Source: Allacma fusca
Lineage: Eukaryota > Arthropoda > Collembola > Symphypleona > Sminthuridae
DNA: 64,000 bases
Assembly: GCA_947179485.1 (NCBI GenBank)
Contig: OX359246.1
Location: 34,513,632 to 34,577,631 of the forward strand
Reading direction: 5' to 3'
The notes beneath the pieces are model-generated. The model did not search any database and was not told the origin of the DNA. It saw only the letters and a list, made by a program, of their open reading frames with translations. The position numbers and the translations under genes are program-made. Shown in pieces: positions 51,870-61,663 of the stretch (its first letter is position 1; each line of letters starts with the position of its first letter).

Positions 51870-54800
51870 ATGGACCTATACCGTAGGCGATTACGTCCAA
51901 CAAACGCTCCCATAAGGAGACAGCCGATAAGACGAACGGTAAGCATAAAAAAGTGAATAGGTTAAGATAAAATTCTTGTTGGTCCGATGGAGTAGCAACA
52001 CGAAATTTATCTTTTACAGTTTTCGTGTTCATTTCCCGGATGTGAGTTCAACGCCTTTCAACATCGACAGCTGGAACGTCACGAGTGTCTTGTTCATAAC
52101 TGTGGATACTGCGGTCGGAGATATAGAGACCTCCGGTGGCACAGCTGCCGTCAACGAGACAACAACCAAATAGGAAGGGGACCATCTGGAGCTTTGCAAA
52201 TTGAGCTTGGAACGTTTCAGGAGGTGCAGTCCAGCCAACGAGGAGTAATTAAGACGTATACTTACACTGTTACACAACGGAAGACAGATGTGGCTGAATT
52301 ATTTGAGGACCTAAACGAGAACATAATATCCATTCTACAGCAGCTGTTGGAGCATTACAAAGGAATGAAGGTACAATTTTCTGTGCAGATGCTTCTTTAT
52401 AATGAACGTACTGAAATAACAATCAACCCGGTTTTTAATACCATGTTCTATTTAATTAATCATGCCAATTTTATATCTGAGGTGTTATTCAAAGCAGTGG
52501 AATACATAATAACCAGTTTATCAATTATGAATGAGAGAGGTAGTGGGTTCAGTGTGATATCTATTGATACACTTAGTATAATAGCGGCAATGTATAATGG
52601 AATAAGAGGAAGTGGTCCTCTAAGACTCCCCTCGTGTCTTAAAAATCGACACGGTCTTTGTAACCTACGTTCACCAGCGGACATGTGTTTTGCCTACGCT
52701 GTGGTTTCCGGACTACATTATTATGAAGTGCCAGCTGGTTCCCGAAATAAGGCTCAAGCGTATGCTAGGTACTTTCCTTTATATGATTTTAATAATTTAG
52801 CGTTTCCGGTCGAGCTGACAGATGTTGATAGATTTGAGGACCGCAATTCTTTAGTATGTAATGTTTTTTCTGTAGAAAAAAAGAAGGTTTATCCTTTACG
52901 TGTATCTGCTAAAACGTATAGCAAAGTTGTAAACCTAATACATGTAACTGAAGGCAACAAAAATCATTATTTAAGCATTGTTAATTTCAGTGCTTTTATG
53001 GGTAACATGAAACATAAGAAACGATTTTATTGTTATTATTGTTTTAGATCTTTTGGTAAAGCTTATGTACGGGATAGACATATGAAAGATTGTGCAGGTT
53101 ACGGAATTCAGAGTTTAGTGCTTCCTAAGAAAATAGATGGGAAGCCGGGCTACATTTCATTTAAAGATTATTATAAATGTATGCTTTTCCCTTACATTTG
53201 TATATCTGATTTAGAGACTATTTGTGAGCCTATAGATCAGACTGAGCAAGTGAGTAGTAATACAAAATACTTGCGGATATTAATTACTTGTTCATGGTCA
53301 ATTGTATATTTAAAACCTGACAATCAGTATGAATATTATGAATACTGTGGTTCAGATGCTCTGCAAAAATATATTGACAAATTATTAGAATTAGCAGAAA
53401 AGACACAAGAACTATTAAAGTCAGATAATGGTATGCCTGATCTAACACAGCAAGAAGAAGTTGAGTTTTTAAATGCGATATCGTGTTTATATTGCAACAA
53501 ATCTTTCACTGATTTGTCAGATAAAGTTAGGCATCATATTCATAGTGTAGGGTCTGTAAACAAAGGAAATTATGTGGGACCAGTATGTGTAGCTTGCAAT
53601 AATAACCTCAGACACCGAAAATATCTTCCTGTATGTTTACAAAATGGGAGCAAATTCGACTTTCGAGAGTTAGCACAGGCTTTCACATTTAAAAACATTT
53701 ACGATGTTAATGTAATTGCAAGAAACTCTGAAACGTTCATAACAATAACATTAAACAAAATTCTTAAATTTTATGACACACTAACATTCTTAGGTGGATC
53801 TTTAGATTCATTAGTAGAAACGGCTAAAAAAGATGGTATGGAAAGGTTTTATTATACTCGAAAGCATTTTTTGAATTACTCGGAACACTTCAAAGATATT
53901 TTGAAAAAACAGTATTTTTGTTATGATTATCTTACTTCTTTTTCTGTCTTAAAAGAAAAACACTTACCTGACATTTCCAAATTTTATAATACGTTAACAG
54001 ATTCAAACATAGCTGAAACAGAGTATCAGCATGCCATAAAAATGTTTAAATTGTTTAAGTGTCAGGATTTAGGACAGTACTTACTCTGGTACAACTGTAT
54101 AGATACTTTTCTCCTTGCGGATGTATTTATGGACTATAGAATGTCATCGTATAAGTTATTTGGAATAGATTGTATGCATTTTGTTTCTCTTCCGAGCTAT
54201 TCATTTGCATGTGCTCTAAAGCATACAAATGTTCAGCTTGAAACTATTCACGATGCTAAATTTTTACGCATTTTGATCGAAAATTTAAGAGGTGGGCTTG
54301 TGTATGTTAATACGAGATATGTAAAGGCTAATATTCCTGATAAACCAGATTATAATCCTAACAAAAAATCGCGGGTGATACATATGTTAGACTTTTCATC
54401 ACTTTACGGATCTATCCTTCGAGAACCATTGCCAGTCAAAAACTTTCGTGAGATTACAGCTGAAGAGATTGAAATTTTAAGTGCAAATGATTTTGAATGT
54501 TTGCGAAATTTCAAAGTTGAAAATCTTGCATTTTTTCGTATTGTGGATTATTATACTCCACAACATCTTCATGACTATTTTGAAAACCTTCCTCTAGGTG
54601 TACAAAAACTTTCAATTGAGGATTCGCATTTAAGTCCTTATCAGATAAAACTTGCAGAGGAGTATAATTTAGGACCTATGAATAATAGAGAAAGACTCTG
54701 CGCAACATTATTTCCACATGAAAAATATTGCAAGCATTCAAGTTTATTGATATATTTTATGAAGCTAGGAATACGAGTTACAAAACTGCATGCAGGTTAT

Positions 54801-55735
54801 ATATTCGAAGAAGAGCCAGTGTTCAAAGATTTCGTGGACTTAAACATTAAACTGCGAGCCGAGGCTAAATCAGAGACTGAATCCCAGCGCGCGAAATTAT
54901 ACCTAAACTCTCTATTTGGGATTACTCTTCGTGCAGTATGGAAAGATACGAACTGCAAGGTAATAAAGATTTTGTCGATGCACTTTCATGTATAGCTAAA
55001 CCAAGTTTCACAGGTCACATTCACATTGACCCATAAACCTCTGTTTTCATGTTCAAACCCTTATCGGTATTTGTCAATTATTGTTTCTACTTAGGCTTTG
55101 CTATTTTAGATAAAAGTAAATTAAAATACTATAAAACGTATTATTCGGAATTAGTCCCCCTATTTAAAGGAAGAGAGTTTTCTACAGTGTATGGAGATAC
55201 GGACTCATATGCCTTAATTATTGAACTTAAGGAGGGAGAGACAGATGTTAATCATTTGTTTAAAACAAGGAAACATTTGTTTGACTTCAGTAATCTCCCT
55301 AAAAATCATCCGCTATTTGACACCAGTCAAGCAAACATGCCTGGGTTACTAAAGTTTGATTTTAAGGAAAAAATTATAAAAGCCTTCGTATGTCTATCCC
55401 CAAAATGTTATAGCTTTCAATTATATGAACTAGATCAAGTAGGTAATCCTATTGAAAAATGTAAAATGAAAGGTATAAAGAGATACCAACTTTCTCGTTT
55501 GCTGTTTAGTAATTATGTACATGCATTGTTTACACGAAACATTAGTTATTGTCAGGTAAATTTAATACAATCAAGACAACATCAGTTATATATTATATCC
55601 ATGAATAAAAAGACACTACATTGTCTTACTACAAAGAGTTTTCTTTTAGGTAAATATGGTATTAAGTCGAAACCATTCGGTCATTATGCAATCCGTGATA
55701 TTAAATTCAATGAAGAATTGGAATTTAAAATGTAA
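51870..55735 (+). pseudogene. polB: Polinton B protein-primed DNA polymerase B, disrupted
   Basis: Exon 1 (51870-51938, 23 codons, Arg-rich MDLYRRRLRPTN) is joined by an 81-bp intron (GTAAGC...TTTTACAG) to exon 2 at 52020, in phase. Exon 2 opens with a C2H2-like zinc motif (CSFPGCEFNAFQHRQLERH) and CGYCGRRYRDLRWHSC. Later motifs: an internal zinc pair (FYCYYCFRSFGKAYVRDRH), exonuclease ISDLETICEP, motif A MLDFSSLYG and motif B LYLNSLFGIT. The frame is lost just after motif B (about 54,960-54,970), picks up in another frame (IAKPSFTGHIHI), meets TAA at 55034-55036, then reads on with motif C YGDTDSYALI to 55735. So one frameshift and one nonsense codon lie between motifs B and C. An intron would delete conserved residues and does not match in phase. 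Confidence 0.9.
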
Positions 55736-55789
55736 TTTTATTATAAAATAACTCAAATGTACGTACAAACAATTATGTAACAACCAATT

Positions 55790-55795
55790 AATAAA
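55790..55795 (+). terminator. Poly(A) signal of Polinton B pPolB
   Basis: AATAAA about 55 bp after the pPolB stop, in the 79-bp gap between two convergent genes. The opposite strand has AATAAA overlapping the end of the basic-protein gene at 55814-55819. Confidence 0.45.
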
Positions 55796-55814
55796 ATTAA
55801 GTGTTTTCAGAAGT

Positions 55815-56273
55815 TTATTTATCGATCTTATACTTATCATTAAATTTCACCCACTTAAACCTAGCAGTAGAAGGTTCTAAGCTACTTTTATCATACCCGT
55901 CAAGAACGTTTACAAAGTGTGATGGGAAAATGTAAGTTGGAGCATTCACTTCTCTTAAAGTTTGCAAGTATTCATTGATAGCAGGAATATCATAATTTTT
56001 TCGTTTAAAAGGACTAAGACTTAATCGTATCAAATCCATAACATGAGAGAAGTTAACAACCTTTTCTTTATAAACTACTTCACCAGTAGACTTATACTTA
56101 AAGTACTTGCTATTCCTTAACAGACGGAGGATTTGAGTAGCTTTTCCACGCATTGCTTCAGGGAGTAGCTCCAGTAAATCTTCATCAGGATTATTAACAC
56201 TTGGCTCATCCTTTCTAACTTGCATGAGATGTTCCCATTGCTGCAGAGGAAGCACCTTCCACAATTTACTCAT
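55815..56273 (-). CDS. Conserved Polinton protein with basic/helical N-terminus (core-like)
   Basis: 152 residues starting MSKLWKVLPLQQWEHLMQVR, with LLELLPEAMRGKATQILRLL and a C-terminal FKWVKFNDKYKIDK. It resembles a family found beside Polinton ATPases that begins M.K...V....Y/W..L and has a LLPE...KA..LL segment. The Polinton A counterpart starts MAKVMRVISPGLYESLM. The molecular role is not known; virion morphogenesis is likely from gene order. Its ATG overlaps the upstream gene's end by 8 bp. Confidence 0.6.
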   Translation of the reverse strand: MSKLWKVLPLQQWEHLMQVRKDEPSVNNPDEDLLELLPEAMRGKATQILRLLRNSKYFKYKSTGEVVYKEKVVNFSHVMDLIRLSLSPFKRKNYDIPAINEYLQTLREVNAPTYIFPSHFVNVLDGYDKSSLEPSTARFKWVKFNDKYKIDK

Positions 56274-56607
56274 CGCAGCTGTATAATGTTGATAAATGTT
56301 GGTTCACTAATTTTTCAAGTAAGCCAGCAATCACACGGGACACAATTTTAAGATTTCTAACCAGAAACGTTTTAGCAGTACTAATTTTGATGGTTTTTCT
56401 TTCAAAAAATTTAAAAAAACTTTTTTGTCTAGAAATACACTTTTTCTCGGACTTACTATTTGCAAAACTAGGCAAGTTCAAAATGCATTCGATTATGACT
56501 TGTATTTGTGAGTCACTTGCTTCTAAAATTAAAACACGTTTTAATTTATTGGACGATGATATAAGGAGATTCAAAAAAGCAGAATACTGTTCGAATTGCT
56601 TGTTCAT
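56266..56607 (-). CDS. Small helical conserved Polinton protein
   Basis: 113 residues: QYSAFLNLLISSSNKLKRVL, then SQIQVIIECILNLPSF and a basic middle, ending LEKLVNQHLSTLYSCDE. Same slot and pattern as 8598-8281 of Polinton A. Start overlaps the ATPase stop as ATGA, suggesting coupled expression. Confidence 0.55.
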   Translation of the reverse strand: MNKQFEQYSAFLNLLISSSNKLKRVLILEASDSQIQVIIECILNLPSFANSKSEKKCISRQKSFFKFFERKTIKISTAKTFLVRNLKIVSRVIAGLLEKLVNQHLSTLYSCDE

Positions 56608-57313
56608 GATTCACTAAAAACAACAAAACTGTCTTGCTCTGGGTAAATATCATTACGGAGTCGAAATTTGGTGGGTGTATCTGGACTGAAGTCTATAAGT
56701 AGAAATCCAAACTTGTTTTCTATGCTGTAACGATACGCCTCTTGTACATATGAAACGTTTCCAGGAGACATGTTTCTTGCAATTACGTTTATGGTATTTT
56801 GATTTCTTACCATGTTAAAAAGCACTAAATACGTAGAATTCCGTACAATAGTAACCATATTATCATAAAAAACGTTTTGACATGTAAAAATTAATCCTAA
56901 ATTCTTATGATGAACTACCTTAGTAAATAAATCTTCAATGTAAACTAAGTTTTTTGATTTTCTTAACAAACTCATTTTATCTTCTATTATAACTAAAGTT
57001 TTTTCAGAAATATGAGAATCTATTTCAAAAATCGAATCAACTAACACGATTCCAGTATCTAGTCTACTTAATTCAACTAATTCAGGATTCAGATAACTAT
57101 ATACATAAATTACTTTTTCAATATCCTGGCTGAAATATCTGTTCCGGTTTTTAATTATCCTCAAGATAAGAGTAGATTTACCTAAATAAAATTAAAAATA
57201 TAAGTTGTGAACAAAACAAATAAAATTATAAAGGTTAAAAACAAACCTGAACGTGATGGACCTGCAATAGTCATGCTAAACGGCCACTTTAAAGTAAAGT
57301 CAAACAGATCCAT
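56604..57313 (-). CDS. Polinton B packaging ATPase, intron inside Walker A
   Basis: Exon 1 (57313-57247) encodes DLFDFTLKWPFSMTIAGPS and ends one base into a glycine codon. Donor GTTTGT and acceptor TTATTTAG remove a 65-bp intron (57246-57182). Exon 2 (57181-56604) resumes with the rest of the P-loop, so the Walker A GPSRSGKST is made only after splicing. Further motifs: EKVIYVYSYLNPEL, LVIIEDK (Walker B), LIFTCQNVF and C-terminal FGFLLIDFSPDTP. Full length and open. Its start overlaps the preceding gene by 14 bp. Family role: pumping DNA into capsids. Confidence 0.88.
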
Positions 57314-57767
57314 TACGTAATTCAATTCTATTACAATATTCACAATAAGATTTTGATAGTAAGTAGCAATTACTCGGGTTGATTAATTTAAAACACGGCT
57401 GACAAATTGTGTGACTAAAGTTAGAGACATGTGTGTAGGCTTTTATACTACCTGTAGGATAGGATAACAGTGAATGATGTGTACTTGTGTTTTCACATAG
57501 ACAACATACAAAAACTTCCGAATTATATGTAATTAACATCCATGTCCTAAAATCGTATATGTTATTAGAATAATCAAAACTTATAATTTTACATAGATCA
57601 TTCTTCTCCTTAAGACAATTAGGACATAAGTGATTATCTAATTTACTAATATTTAACCATGTATTAAAATTAAACTCATTCATAGACCAAAAGTATATAC
57701 ATTCTTTACAACGTAGGGAAGTTACTGAAATAACTTCAGTACTATCTGTCTGAGTAGAAGCATTCAT
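57300..57767 (-). CDS. Cysteine-rich zinc-binding paralogue 3
   Basis: 155 residues. Pattern: CKECIYFWSMNEF, then CPNCLKEK, FDYSNNIYDFRTWML, CCLCENTSTHHSLLSYP, AYTHVSNFSHTICQPC and CEYC near the end. Four C-x2-C type pairs plus a THH motif suggest two zinc sites. The same skeleton occurs in the two genes upstream, so the three are tandem paralogues. No known family was recognised. It starts within the stop of paralogue 2 (ATGA). Confidence 0.6.
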   Translation of the reverse strand: MNASTQTDSTEVISVTSLRCKECIYFWSMNEFNFNTWLNISKLDNHLCPNCLKEKNDLCKIISFDYSNNIYDFRTWMLITYNSEVFVCCLCENTSTHHSLLSYPTGSIKAYTHVSNFSHTICQPCFKLINPSNCYLLSKSYCEYCNRIELRNGSV

Positions 57768-58231
57768 GTGACTACCCTTTTACTACAGGCACAGTCATGA
57801 GGATCTAGTTTGAATGATTCAGAAAAAAACACAATGTTTAAGCACTTCACACAGAATTTATGATTAGTTTGGTATATGTAAACATAAATGTTCAACACTT
57901 CAAGCGGATTTAAGTTTAAATTATGATGAGTGTAAATGTTCTCGCAACGACAACAATTAAAATCGCGGGCTAAAAGACGGCACAATTGCCAAGCTCTAAT
58001 GTCGTAATATGTCAGCTGCAACTGTTTTAAGGTTTGTCTGTCCATTCTTTCCCAATAACATTTTATACAGTATCTTTGTCCATCATCATAGTCTTTCACC
58101 AAATCAAACTTGAACCTTGTTATATTTAGCCATCGATACTCACAGTAAGTGCAACATAGATGCTTTACAGGTAGACAGCTTATGTTGAGGGAAGAGTCTT
58201 CGGGACAGGCTTGACACCCCTTCTCGGACAT
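57764..58231 (-). CDS. Cysteine-rich zinc-binding paralogue 2
   Basis: From ATG 58231 about 155 residues: CCTYCEYRWLNITRF, YCIKCYWERMDRQT, YYDIRAWQLCRLLARDFNCC, RCENIYTHHNLNLNPLE, NHKFCVKCLNIVF, DPHDCAC. Codons further upstream (to 58246) are open but lack an ATG. It overlaps paralogue 1 by 52 bp in another frame and paralogue 3 by 4 bp. Function unknown; protein-protein or nucleic-acid binding is possible for such zinc modules. Confidence 0.6.
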   Translation of the reverse strand: MSEKGCQACPEDSSLNISCLPVKHLCCTYCEYRWLNITRFKFDLVKDYDDGQRYCIKCYWERMDRQTLKQLQLTYYDIRAWQLCRLLARDFNCCRCENIYTHHNLNLNPLEVLNIYVYIYQTNHKFCVKCLNIVFFSESFKLDPHDCACSKRVVT

Positions 58232-58692
58232 CGTTCCTCCTTGCAAAGTTTATTAGTGCAATTTTTTGGGTCAAGGTACTCAGGCTCTGTCTCTCTCGTA
58301 ATGTACATGCAGAACTTGCAATACATATGTCTTTCGAGACCAAGATATACCCATATAGGGATTTTACCGTAGTAATTATCGTTCAAGCCGTGGTGTACTG
58401 TAACTACCTTGCATCTACAACAATAGAAGTCTTCGACAAGGTAAAACCTGACCATCCAAGCTTTGGGATTAGTGGGAATGAGATGCTCGGAATTTAATTT
58501 GTCCTCACGGTCCTCTTCTTCCAGTGCACATTCCATACACAAAACACAATTTTTATATTGATATAACTGCAGAACGTCCGCACTATGTATCCAACGGTAA
58601 AGACAATAGAAACACTTGTACTTTTCACGTTCTTCCTGTAGGTTATTTTTTGTATAATCTACTGGTATTAGAGTCTGATTAGACTTATCCAT
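58180..58692 (-). CDS. Cysteine-rich zinc-binding paralogue 1
   Basis: 170 residues: CFYCLYRWIHSADVLQ, NCVLCMECALEEEDRED, NPKAWMVRFYLVEDFYCC, RCKVVTVHHGLNDNYYGKIP, IWVYLGLERHMYCKFC, LDPKNCTNKLC. It shares with paralogues 2 and 3 the order C-x2-C-x-Y-x-W, C-x2-C, D/K-AW/TW, CC-x-C...T-HH, H-x2-C-x2-C. It begins 3 bp after the stop of the BIR-RING gene. The longest of the three, with a basic C-terminal tail. Confidence 0.6.
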   Translation of the reverse strand: MDKSNQTLIPVDYTKNNLQEEREKYKCFYCLYRWIHSADVLQLYQYKNCVLCMECALEEEDREDKLNSEHLIPTNPKAWMVRFYLVEDFYCCRCKVVTVHHGLNDNYYGKIPIWVYLGLERHMYCKFCMYITRETEPEYLDPKNCTNKLCKEERCPRRGVKPVPKTLPST

Positions 58693-58695
58693 ATT

Positions 58696-59214
58696 TTAGT
58701 TCGCAATAATCTTCACAGTAGCAGTAATGTCGCCTCTACAGAAGGGACATGACTTTAATTGAAATAAACAAGTAATACAATAATTTGAGTGTCCGCAAGG
58801 TAAAATAGCTAGCAAAAATGACCTGTCGGTCAAACAAATGCAGCATTTCTTATCCTCACGTATGGTTTTAGTTTGCAGTTCCTTTTGTAGAAGATAATAA
58901 GCACAACTGTTTTTTCTATGATAATCAATTGCTTTAGTTGCTCGGTCAAAGTTTGCAGTGCTTTCACAATAGAAGCATCTAAGGCTGCACGAGCAACCAA
59001 GTGAATAAAATCCAGCTTCTGCTACTTGTTTCACTGGAAATAGTCGACCAAATTTACAATTCTTAAAGGTAGCTTCTCTGGAAGCCAATGTATTGTACTT
59101 TAGTTTAGACGTGTCTTTCAAAAATGTTAAGCCAAGTTTCGCTTTGAGTGTTTCTACACCGTTACATGAACCAGAATTTTTTGTATTTCCAGAGCAAGGA
59201 ACGTAAGGTTCCAT
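58696..59214 (-). CDS. BIR-RING protein (IAP-like)
   Basis: 172 residues. An N-terminal BIR-type domain: KFGRLFPVKQVAEAGFYSLG, then LRCFYCESTANFD and DYHRKNSCAYY (C-x2-C, H, C). A C-terminal C3HC4 RING: CCICLTDRSF, LPCGHSNYCITC, SCPFCRG. This is the plan of inhibitor-of-apoptosis proteins, where BIRs bind caspases or antagonists and the RING acts as an E3 ubiquitin ligase. The BIR is short compared with canonical ones, and its core differs at the usual W/P positions, so caspase binding is not certain. First of a seven-gene minus-strand chain; its ATG is only 13 bp from the divergent integrase ATG. Confidence 0.85.
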   Translation of the reverse strand: MEPYVPCSGNTKNSGSCNGVETLKAKLGLTFLKDTSKLKYNTLASREATFKNCKFGRLFPVKQVAEAGFYSLGCSCSLRCFYCESTANFDRATKAIDYHRKNSCAYYLLQKELQTKTIREDKKCCICLTDRSFLLAILPCGHSNYCITCLFQLKSCPFCRGDITATVKIIAN

Positions 59215-59227
59215 TGTAAAACTTGGA

Positions 59228-60278
59228 ATGGACTCTAAGCAGGGATTACGCGAGCTTTATACAACGCCAAGAAATGCAGGTGCCTTAGCAGGAGCTCAAG
59301 CGTTTTTTAAAAAAATTAAAGGAGACCATAAACAGCTGGTGGAACAGTTGCAGTCGCTAGATACCTACACACTGTTCCGGCCTACACGCAAAAAATTTCC
59401 CAGGAGAAAAATACTGTCATACTTTATCGATCACATATGGCAAATGGATTTAATTCAACTAACAAAGTACAAACGGAATAATAAAAACTATGCCTGGATA
59501 TTAGTTTGCATCGATACTTTCTCAAAGTTTCTCTGGGTACGGAAGTTGAGGAAAAAACAGCTTCTCAAGTCCATGAAGCACTTGCAGATATTTTTGAAGC
59601 GTCAGGACGACATCCTCTTTATATTTTGCATGATGAAGGTAATAATTACATAATATTTGTCCAAAGAAATATCCTAACATGTTGTAACCTGTAGGGAAAG
59701 AGTTTTACAATTCGAGCGTCGCAAAGCTGCTAAAGGAGTATGGGATTACACAGTACAGTACAGCAACTCAGATTAAAGCCTCAGGAGCTGAACGAGGTTA
59801 GTGAATTCAGTAAAACAAAAGATAGACAATACAATAATGAAGGTTTGTAGTTATTAGGACCATCATGACTCGAGTAGCACGAGTTTTTTACAAAAACAAG
59901 ACCAAAACGTGGATAAACGATATAGACGACATTTGCAGTAGTTACAACGAAACGTTTCACTCTGTAATTGGTATGTCACCAGCAGAAGTAACACAAGAGA
60001 TATCTCCTGAGATTTTTCAACGGATGTACCATAAACTAATAATTACAAAATTTCCTAAACCCAAGTATAAAGTAGGACAGTCAGTTCGCGTTAGCATACG
60101 AAAGCTTGGGGTCTTTCATAAAGGTTACCTGCAGAGTGTTGGTGACGAGGTTTTCAAAATAGAAACAGTTAACGATACAAGACCTGTTACATACACATTA
60201 GTTGATCTGGAAAATAACCCCATACAATCATCATTTTACCACGAAGAAATATTTCCTCTATCTCATGATGGAATCTAG
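59228..60278 (+). pseudogene. Polinton B integrase, three exons, frameshifted
   Basis: Exon 1 (59228-59638) has RPTRKKFPRRKI and the first catalytic D in IWQMDLIQL. Near 59,551-59,557 an A-run has lost one base, and the rest of the exon (HEALADIFEASGRHPLYIL, HDEG) is in another frame. Exon 2 (59695-59796) has KEFYNSSVAKLL and IKASGAER with the catalytic E. Exon 3 (59851-60278) has the IRTIMTRVARVFYKN region, IGMSPAEV and the C-terminal KYKVGQSVRVS and FYHEEIFPLSHDG. Introns of 56 and 54 bp have donors GTAATA and GTTAGT and acceptors CTGTAG and TTTGTAG, phase-matched. The D, D and E residues are preserved; the only lesion seen is the one-base loss. Confidence 0.85.
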
Positions 60279-61350
60279 AAGTGAATTTCAGCTATATCTT
60301 AGCAGCAATGAATCAAAAAACTATTTTCCAACGAACACAAATTCTAAGTTTGCAAACCGTCTGGACCGACCGCTAACGTTACCTGCAAATTATTTTGAAG
60401 TAGGAGTTGCAGAGGTTATTTTTACACCACCACAAGTCATTGGAAGGTTTTTCAATTTAGAAGAGGATAATAAAATTACTATTACAAGGACAGAAAATCC
60501 GACGACCATTGTTGTTGGAAAAAATTCGGACTTGTTATATGTATGGTGTTCATACGTAAACAGTGTATTTCTAAACTACGATTTCCCTGCATCAATTCTT
60601 ACAGAAGAAACTGAACGTTCAGCTAAGGATCGACTGGTCAGGGTTATGAATGATAGTGCTGAAAATTTGACTATTCCGGAAGAACTTGCAACAGTATTAG
60701 GATTTTCTGAAAACGTATTCCCACCTGGATTGACAGAAGGAGAAAGATTGGCAAAACAAGACGAGTTTGCACAAATAGCAAATGACCATGATTTTCCCTT
60801 TTATATTGGAGCCGGTACAACCGTGTATCTTTTACAAGTAGCAGAACCAAAAACATACTCCATAAATCTGCTTGTAAACGAAATAAATGATTTGTTCAAA
60901 GCGAATCAACTGGAGTTAATATTTACAGTGACGAATACTGAGACAAGTATAGTTACAACTCATAATGAATTGCAAATACAGTTGTCATCTGTTTTACAGT
61001 CTGTGTTTAATGTACCAGCAAATATTCGTGTTACCAAGGGTGTATCGTATCGACAAGTTACAAATCTATTCCAAAGCAATCTCATCAACGTTATGTGCCT
61101 TGGTTGCGATTTTATCCAGGAAATTCAAATGGGCTCGAAAACGGTTCAATGGCTGCGAACGTTTACTTTACCCAAACAAACTGGGGTGCAGCAAACGATA
61201 ACGTTTCCACAGATACTATTTCATCCACTATCACAATCGTTTTTGGAAATTTTAACAATAACCATCACAGATGATTATGGAAATCAGTTGAACTTGGGTA
61301 ACACACCAATACACATCCTTTTAAAGTTCCGTCCGCGACGCAATGCGTAA
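60265..61350 (+). CDS. Polinton B minor capsid / penton-like protein
   Basis: From ATG 60265 (or 60268) about 361 residues. N-terminus EFQLYLSSNESKNYFPTNTN, SKFANRLDRPLTLPANYFEV and GVAEVIFTPPQ: the 'SNAS..YFP.NT.S.F...L...I.L.G..EVGLAEI' hallmark of Polinton minor capsid proteins. It ends LLKFRPRRNA, like Polinton A. Open and intronless. It overlaps the integrase end by 14 bp. Shorter than the 533-residue Polinton A protein. Penton role is assigned from family and order. Confidence 0.8.
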   Translation: MMESRSEFQLYLSSNESKNYFPTNTNSKFANRLDRPLTLPANYFEVGVAEVIFTPPQVIGRFFNLEEDNKITITRTENPTTIVVGKNSDLLYVWCSYVNSVFLNYDFPASILTEETERSAKDRLVRVMNDSAENLTIPEELATVLGFSENVFPPGLTEGERLAKQDEFAQIANDHDFPFYIGAGTTVYLLQVAEPKTYSINLLVNEINDLFKANQLELIFTVTNTETSIVTTHNELQIQLSSVLQSVFNVPANIRVTKGVSYRQVTNLFQSNLINVMCLGCDFIQEIQMGSKTVQWLRTFTLPKQTGVQQTITFPQILFHPLSQSFLEILTITITDDYGNQLNLGNTPIHILLKFRPRRNA

Positions 61351-61663
61351 AATTACATGCACAAAGAATAAGTGCACATTAAGTAAGAAGTCTTCACCGG
61401 TACAAGCTGGGTCAGGATTTCTTTCAGAGGATCCGTCTTACAATTTATCCTTGAAAAGTGTAAAGAAAAAAACTCAAAAAGGACGCGGTATTTCGAAAAA
61501 AAGAAAGCCAGCGAAAAAGCAGATTGGAAAGGGAAAACTAATCAAGAAAAAAGTTTCAAGTAAGAAAAAAACATGGAAAGCGACATCCAAAAAGGAAGTA
61601 GTCCCACATATTCAAGTAGACTTGCCCTGTTTGAGTCGCAAAATGAAACAGACATTTCAATAA
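61343..61663 (+). CDS. Lysine-rich core protein (adenovirus pVII/pX-like)
   Basis: 106 residues, mostly Lys/Arg/Ser/Gly in the middle (KKKTQKGRGISKKRKPAKKQ, then IGKGKLIKKKVSSKKK), with a short AGSGFLSED segment that could be cleaved. It sits between penton and major capsid genes, as in Polinton A, and overlaps both neighbours (8 bp and 91 bp). DNA condensation in the virion is inferred from composition. Confidence 0.65.
   Translation: MRKITCTKNKCTLSKKSSPVQAGSGFLSEDPSYNLSLKSVKKKTQKGRGISKKRKPAKKQIGKGKLIKKKVSSKKKTWKATSKKEVVPHIQVDLPCLSRKMKQTFQ

Noticed and set aside
54960-55094. Intron to explain the pPolB break in Polinton B
   Set aside because: GTAATA...TACTTAG is available, but phases do not match and it would remove residues conserved between motifs B and C that are still readable in another frame.
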